Of a stretch of DNA of 10,251 nt, positions 6,387 through 10,251 are shown piece by piece. The stretch comes from Acidisarcina sp. Its GTDB lineage: Bacteria > Acidobacteriota > Blastocatellia > Pyrinomonadales > Pyrinomonadaceae. The stretch is from positions 1-10,251 of the forward strand of contig JAJNPX010000209.1 in the NCBI GenBank assembly GCA_021155145.1. Direction: 5' to 3'. The notes below the pieces were generated by a model. The model had not been told where the DNA came from and did not search any database. It saw only the letters and a program-made list of their open reading frames with translations. The stretch's first letter is position 1. Every line of letters begins with the position of its first letter. The position numbers and the translations under genes were made by a program.

Positions 6387-9278
6387 ATGAGAACCATTTT
6401 GCGGTTTGTGAGCGTTTTCACGATGCTTGGGCTTTTTGGCACCGGCATTTTCGCCCAGTCGCAGTCCACGACCGGCCTTATCCAGGGTACGGTCACCGAC
6501 CAGAACGGTGCGGTTGTCTCAGGTGCATCTGTCACAGTTCGCAACGTAAACACCGGATTTGAACGAACCGTTACGAGTAATTCTGATGGTTTCTTTACGG
6601 CCCCATTGCTTCCATTGGGAACATATCGGGTCTCCACTACAGCCAGCGGATTTTCAAATTCTATTCTCGAGAACGTCCAGGTGACGATCGGCAACACCCT
6701 GTCGTTGAACATTGGCCTGAAGGTGGGCGGCGCGACCGAAACGGTCAACGTCACCAGTGACGCCGAGGCGGTGGACACCGCCCGTACCGAGCTTTCGACC
6801 CAGATCAACCAAAGGTCGGTCGAGAACCTTCCGATCAATCGCCGCGATTTTTCGCGTTTCGCTCTTTTGACGCCGGGCGTGTCCATCGTACAGGGGCCGG
6901 ACGGGGACGAGATCACCATCAACGGCCAGAAAGGCATTCAGAATAACGTAACGATCGACGGTGCCGACGCAAACAATCCGTTCTTTGGCGAGCAGCGCGG
7001 CGGACAACGCCCGGCATTCACGATCAGCCTCGAATCGGTCAAAGAGTTTCAGGTCGTTCCGGTCGGTGCGTCTGCCGAGTTCGGCCGCTCATCCGGCGGC
7101 TTTATCAATGCGGTGACCAAGTCCGGCACCAATGACTTCTCCGGTGCGGCGTTCCTGTTCTTTAGAAACCAGGGACTCTCCAGCCAGAATCCCGACGCGG
7201 TCGATGCGGGACTGCCCACCGAGGATTTCACCAATTACCAATTCGGCGGAAATATCGGCGGGCCGATCAAGCGCGATCGGGCCTTCTTCTTTTTCGCATA
7301 TGAGCGAAATGACGGCTCGAGCAGCAAGCCGAACTTTATCGACCCGCGGCTCGTGACCATATTCGCTAACCGGTTCAATTCGCCAAACGAAGAGACCGTG
7401 ATCGACCGTACCAACGACGCCGACGTGATCCTCGGAAAGGTCGATATCAGCATAAACAACAACAACCTTCTCACATTGCGTCACAACTACAGCCGTGCCG
7501 AACAGGTCAACGGCACGTTTGACGTGCCCACGTGGGGATCGAGTGCCAACGGCCGGGAGACCGATAGCTCGAATTCGTTCATCGGCCAGCTTGTTACCAA
7601 TTTCAGTTCGAATCTGCTTAACGAGTTCCGCTTTCAATGGGCAAAGGAGGAGCGTCCGCGTTTTTACGACGGCCCCGACTTGCCGGACACAACGATCGGC
7701 ACGTTTGACGGCTCGATCTCTTACCGCTTTGGCCGGCCGTTTTTCCTGCCGGTGCCGTCCGACGATGTCCGTCTCCAGTTCACCGACAATGTCACATTCA
7801 TCCGCGGAAATCACACGATCAAGACCGGCATCGATATAAACCGGACGCGCGTTTCGCAGACGTTCATCGGATTCGCCCGCGGCCGTTATATCTTTGCGGC
7901 CGGAACGATAGACGACGCGATCAATGGGTTTATCGACTATATCGACGGCGTGAATGCCGATGCCCTTGCGCTCTACCTGCAGTTTGCCCCGATCGGCAAC
8001 CGCACCGTCGAGGAGGCGGGTACGCAGGCCTACACCACCATCGAGCCGGGCCTCTACGTGCAGGACGCCTGGCAGGCACGCCGCAACCTCACGCTGAACT
8101 TTGGCTTTCGTTGGGAAGGCCAGTATCAGCCGGATCCGATCAACGAGCCGACCAGTACCAGATACGGGCAGTTCCTGAGCGATCCGCGATTCCCATCTGA
8201 CGGGACCATCCCCGATTTCACCGACGGTTGGTCGCCTCGCCTGGCCCTTTCGTGGTCTCCCGGCAACGACGGCAAGACCGCTATCCGGCTTGGAGCGGGC
8301 ATCTACTACGCCCGCATTCCGGGTCTGGTCGTGGCCGGCCCGAGAAACACCGATGGCTCGATCGCCGGGAATATCTTCTTCGCCAACTTCCTTTGCCCGA
8401 CCGACAAGGACCTCGGCATGGGCGGCGGCCCGGGCGGATGCCCCGAATATCCCGGCATCGTCCCGACGGCAGGCTTTACGCCGTTCAATCCCGGCATCGC
8501 CGTTTTCGAACGAAACTTCAAGAACCCGCGAACCGTTCAGTATTCGGCCAGCATCGAGCGTGAGATCGCAAAGAACACCTCATTCCTCTTTGCGTACAAC
8601 TATGCGAAGTCGACTCGTTTGACCCGCTTTGTGAACAGAGGCGACGGCAGACTGTATGGCGGAAGTTCCCCGTTCGAACGTCCGGACGGTTCGGGTATCG
8701 GCGAGATCCGTTCGACCGAAAGCTCGGCACGGTCGCTTTACCAGGGACTTACCTTTACGCTGAACAAGCGATTTGCAGACAGGTTCCAGTTTCAGGCAAA
8801 TTATCTGCTTTCGTGGGACAAGTCGGATGACGACAATGAGCGCGATCCATTCACGTTCCGTTATGTCGATCCCCGTGACCTTTCTCCCGAATACGGTTAC
8901 TCCGATCGAGATCAGCGGCACCGGTTCAACGCATTTGCTACTTTCCTGCTGCCCTATGAGATAAACATCTCGCCGATCGTTCAGTATCGCTCGGCCCAAC
9001 CGATCTCATTGGTCGATCGGGGTTCGTTCCCGAACATCATCGAGCGAAACACCGAACGCCTCGGTAACGAATTCTTCACGTTCGACTTTCGTGTGTCAAA
9101 GGCGTTCAAGTTCGGCGAACGGATGGAGCTGGAAGGGATCTTCGAAGCCTTTAACCTCTTCAACAATCGCAATCAGCGGAGCCTTCCGCGGCCGTTGACG
9201 TTTAATTTTGACGGAACGGTCACGGCCGGTTTCGGCGAGCCGCGTCAGGCCCAGCTTGGCGTAAGGTTCAAGTTCTGA
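6387..9278 (+). CDS. TonB-dependent receptor, Oar-like, with carboxypeptidase-regulatory-like N-terminal domain
   Basis: A complete 963-residue outer-membrane beta-barrel protein. Start is supported by GAGG about 10 nt upstream and a signal peptide at residues 1-23 (cleavage after IFA). Residues about 31-115 form a carboxypeptidase-regulatory-like (Ig-fold) domain, with GTVTDQNGAVVSGASVTVRN and PLGTYRVSTTASGF as typical strands. Residues about 118-235 form the plug, including NGQKGIQNNVTIDGADANNP and EFGRSSGGFINAVTKSGTN. The remainder is the barrel, ending LGVRFKF with the C-terminal phenylalanine recognised by the BAM complex. Such Oar-type receptors are abundant in Acidobacteriota and usually have unknown ligands; uptake of oligosaccharide, peptide or metal complexes through TonB-ExbBD is the family role. 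Only two cysteines were seen, residues 670 and 685, flanking a Gly-rich stretch. No SusD-like or TonB genes lie beside it, so the ligand cannot be inferred. The gene appears monocistronic. Confidence 0.93.
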   Translation: MRTILRFVSVFTMLGLFGTGIFAQSQSTTGLIQGTVTDQNGAVVSGASVTVRNVNTGFERTVTSNSDGFFTAPLLPLGTYRVSTTASGFSNSILENVQVTIGNTLSLNIGLKVGGATETVNVTSDAEAVDTARTELSTQINQRSVENLPINRRDFSRFALLTPGVSIVQGPDGDEITINGQKGIQNNVTIDGADANNPFFGEQRGGQRPAFTISLESVKEFQVVPVGASAEFGRSSGGFINAVTKSGTNDFSGAAFLFFRNQGLSSQNPDAVDAGLPTEDFTNYQFGGNIGGPIKRDRAFFFFAYERNDGSSSKPNFIDPRLVTIFANRFNSPNEETVIDRTNDADVILGKVDISINNNNLLTLRHNYSRAEQVNGTFDVPTWGSSANGRETDSSNSFIGQLVTNFSSNLLNEFRFQWAKEERPRFYDGPDLPDTTIGTFDGSISYRFGRPFFLPVPSDDVRLQFTDNVTFIRGNHTIKTGIDINRTRVSQTFIGFARGRYIFAAGTIDDAINGFIDYIDGVNADALALYLQFAPIGNRTVEEAGTQAYTTIEPGLYVQDAWQARRNLTLNFGFRWEGQYQPDPINEPTSTRYGQFLSDPRFPSDGTIPDFTDGWSPRLALSWSPGNDGKTAIRLGAGIYYARIPGLVVAGPRNTDGSIAGNIFFANFLCPTDKDLGMGGGPGGCPEYPGIVPTAGFTPFNPGIAVFERNFKNPRTVQYSASIEREIAKNTSFLFAYNYAKSTRLTRFVNRGDGRLYGGSSPFERPDGSGIGEIRSTESSARSLYQGLTFTLNKRFADRFQFQANYLLSWDKSDDDNERDPFTFRYVDPRDLSPEYGYSDRDQRHRFNAFATFLLPYEINISPIVQYRSAQPISLVDRGSFPNIIERNTERLGNEFFTFDFRVSKAFKFGERMELEGIFEAFNLFNNRNQRSLPRPLTFNFDGTVTAGFGEPRQAQLGVRFKF

Positions 9279-9304
9279 GCATTCGTTAGAACTCTATCCA
9301 GCAG

Positions 9305-9337
9305 TGGCCCGGTTTTTCACGCCGGGCCATTCATTTT
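9305..9337 (+). terminator. Intrinsic terminator after the TonB-dependent receptor gene
   Basis: A perfect 8-bp GC-rich stem, TGGCCCGG (9305-9312) with CCGGGCCA (9322-9329), with a 9-nt loop containing TTTTT, is followed by TTCATTTT. It lies 26 nt after the receptor stop codon and ends its transcription unit. Confidence 0.85.
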
Positions 9338-9383
9338 CACGACAGCAGCACGAAACCGTTTCGGGCTTTCCTTTTCCTTTCGC

Positions 9384-9412
9384 TTGCCGAGAAATACGTC
9401 TGATGCTAAATT
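9384..9412 (+). promoter_or_regulatory. Candidate promoter for the methyltransferase locus
   Basis: TTGCCG (9384-9389), a 17-nt spacer and TAAATT (9407-9412) preceded by TGC resemble an extended -10 sigma70 promoter. Transcription would begin near 9419, leaving only about 10 nt before ATG 9429, where no good Shine-Dalgarno sequence is seen. This is a tentative call based on spacing and partial consensus. Confidence 0.35.
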
Positions 9413-9428
9413 TGCGTGAAGATTTCCC

Positions 9429-9809
9429 ATGAACACTCTCTACTACGGCGATAATCTGAACATCCTGCGGGAGTACATAAAGGACGAGTCCGTTGACCTG
9501 ATCTACCTCGACCCGCCATTCAATTCCAACCGAAATTACAACGTCCTCTTCAAGAACGAAGCGGGGACCGAATCAGAATCGCAGATAACCGCGTTCGAGG
9601 ACACGTGGCACTGGAACCTGCAGGCCGAACAGACCTACAACGAACTGATAAACGAACCCGATCAGGTCGGTCGGATGATCGAGAGCTTTCGCCAGTTCAT
9701 CGGTCAAAATCAGATGATGGCCTATCTCGTGATGATGGCCGTCCGGCTGAAGGAATTACATCGCGTTCTTAAACCCACAGACTCGCGGAGAACACGAAGT
9801 TGTATATAA
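9429..9809 (+). CDS. Truncated site-specific DNA methyltransferase (N-terminal fragment)
   Basis: A 126-residue remnant of a DNA methyltransferase of the beta-type/Mod-like group that modifies adenine N6 or cytosine N4. The start YYGDNLNILREYIKDESVDLIYLDPPF contains the catalytic motif IV, DPPF at residues 28-31, and the following NSNRNYNVLF and AFEDTWHW segments are typical of the family. Residues to about 117 (MMAVRLKELHRVLKPT) follow full-length relatives, which normally continue with GSIYLHCDPTASHY and several hundred residues that include the target-recognition region and the C-terminal SAM-binding motif. Here the next nine residues, DSRRTRSCI, are unrelated and a stop follows. The product lacks motif I and cannot be a self-contained methyltransferase; it is probably a pseudogene fragment. 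A second methyltransferase begins 4 nt after the stop. Confidence 0.88.
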   Translation: MNTLYYGDNLNILREYIKDESVDLIYLDPPFNSNRNYNVLFKNEAGTESESQITAFEDTWHWNLQAEQTYNELINEPDQVGRMIESFRQFIGQNQMMAYLVMMAVRLKELHRVLKPTDSRRTRSCI

Positions 9810-9813
9810 CCAA

Positions 9814-10251
9814 ATGGGAAGATTTAACGACATTGATCTAGAAAACTGGCGAGAAAGCGATGTTAATACGGATTCTCTTTGGTTGATTGGCGAACGGGCC
9901 AAGACGGGCAAGCACAAGAACGTCTATCACGGCAACTTCATTCCGCAGATTCCTTATCAACTTGTAAGTCGATATACAAAACAAGGCGAGGTTGTTCTAG
10001 AGCCGTTTATGGGCAGCGGCACAACTCTCTTCGAATGCGAAGAGTTGGGCCGTCGTTATATCGGACTAGACATCAATCCGGAGATGATCGAGTACGTCAG
10101 TCGGCAAGTCGATCTGTTTACTAATGAACGTGAGTACTTCATCGGTAACTGTAATTCTGCGAGCGCGTCGGATGTGCGACGTTGCGTCGGGGAGGGTTTG
10201 AGTAGACTCGACACCCGCTCAGTTCAATTCGTGCTCATGCATCCTCCGTAT
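9814..10251 (+). CDS. DNA methyltransferase with motif I before HPPY (3' partial)
   Basis: The frame starting at ATG 9814 is open to the window end (146 codons without a stop) and encodes a second, different DNA methyltransferase. The N-terminus MGRFNDIDLENWRESDVNTD is followed by DSLWLIGER and YHGNFIPQIPYQLVSRYT (motif X-like), then LEPFMGSGTTLFEC at about residues 62-75, which is the SAM-binding motif I, then YIGLDINPEMIEYV (motif II acidic residue). The last four visible residues are HPPY, at 143-146, in the place of motif IV (D/N/S-PP-Y/F). The order X-I-IV is that of gamma-type amino-methyltransferases, opposite to the upstream fragment. The base and target are not determinable from this part. 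No Shine-Dalgarno sequence is evident, and the beginning is AT-richer than the neighbouring genes (about 41% G+C in 9801-9900 by hand count), suggesting recent acquisition. The C-terminal half lies outside the window. Confidence 0.85.
   Translation, partial: MGRFNDIDLENWRESDVNTDSLWLIGERAKTGKHKNVYHGNFIPQIPYQLVSRYTKQGEVVLEPFMGSGTTLFECEELGRRYIGLDINPEMIEYVSRQVDLFTNEREYFIGNCNSASASDVRRCVGEGLSRLDTRSVQFVLMHPPY

Noticed and set aside
6293..6562. Possible 89-codon leader peptide gene overlapping the receptor start
   Set aside because: Composition is rich in Arg, His and Cys, there is no ribosome binding site, and most of it is an out-of-frame reading of the receptor's own coding sequence.
7089..7814. 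Minus-strand open frame of 241 codons inside the TonB-dependent receptor
   Set aside because: It lies wholly within a well-supported receptor gene, and its protein has no recognisable features; it reflects codon bias.
9305..9329. Hairpin considered as a repeat element or attachment site
   Set aside because: Position just after a stop codon and the T-rich tail fit a simple intrinsic terminator; no second copy was noticed in the window.
9879..10124. Plus-strand open frame of 81 codons in the second methyltransferase
   Set aside because: It is an out-of-frame reading; the frame starting at 9814 carries FMGSG and HPPY motifs and remains open to the window end.

Overview
This window looks like chromosome from a Gram-negative bacterium, most likely an Acidobacteriota member (Blastocatellia/Pyrinomonadaceae-like). 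The evidence is indirect: an Oar-type TonB-dependent receptor with an N-terminal carboxypeptidase-regulatory-like domain, periplasmic proteins with signal peptides, mid-50s % G+C by eye, and an S4 protein of the RqcP/YabO type close to mfd and a SurA/PpiC-like gene. No rRNA, tRNA, CRISPR array or insertion sequence was seen.

Positions 1-4201 (plus strand) form a housekeeping block: the 3' three quarters of mfd (transcription-repair coupling factor, 5' end outside the window), a secreted SurA/PpiC-like folding factor, a strong hairpin terminator, and an rqcP-like gene whose start codon lies directly on the end of that terminator. Positions 4193-6073 (minus strand) hold three genes. In transcription order they are a small two-helix membrane protein, dusB (tRNA-dihydrouridine synthase, TTG start 4 nt after the small gene's stop), and, after about 100 nt, a 155-residue secreted helical protein with an internal duplication. 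The last gene meets rqcP tail to tail with a 9-nt overlap.

Positions 6074-6386 are a divergent intergenic region with a plausible sigma70-like promoter (TTGTTT-18-TATAAT) and a leader of roughly 125 nt for the next gene. Positions 6387-9278 encode a complete 963-residue TonB-dependent receptor, closed by a strong GC-rich terminator at about 9305-9337.

Positions 9429-10251 carry DNA methyltransferase genes. The first copy keeps only its N-terminal part with the DPPF motif, and recognisable homology stops at the LKPT motif. A second, unrelated methyltransferase begins 4 nt after its stop. It sits in visibly more AT-rich DNA, has its SAM-binding motif (FMGSG) before its catalytic motif (HPPY), and runs off the window end. 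This junction is the most unusual part of the window and looks like the edge of a restriction-modification or mobile/accessory region.

The mfd, SurA/PpiC-like, rqcP-like and dusB genes serve genome repair, envelope protein folding, ribosome rescue and tRNA modification. The receptor is a lone outer-membrane uptake or surface protein. The methyltransferases are the accessory part.
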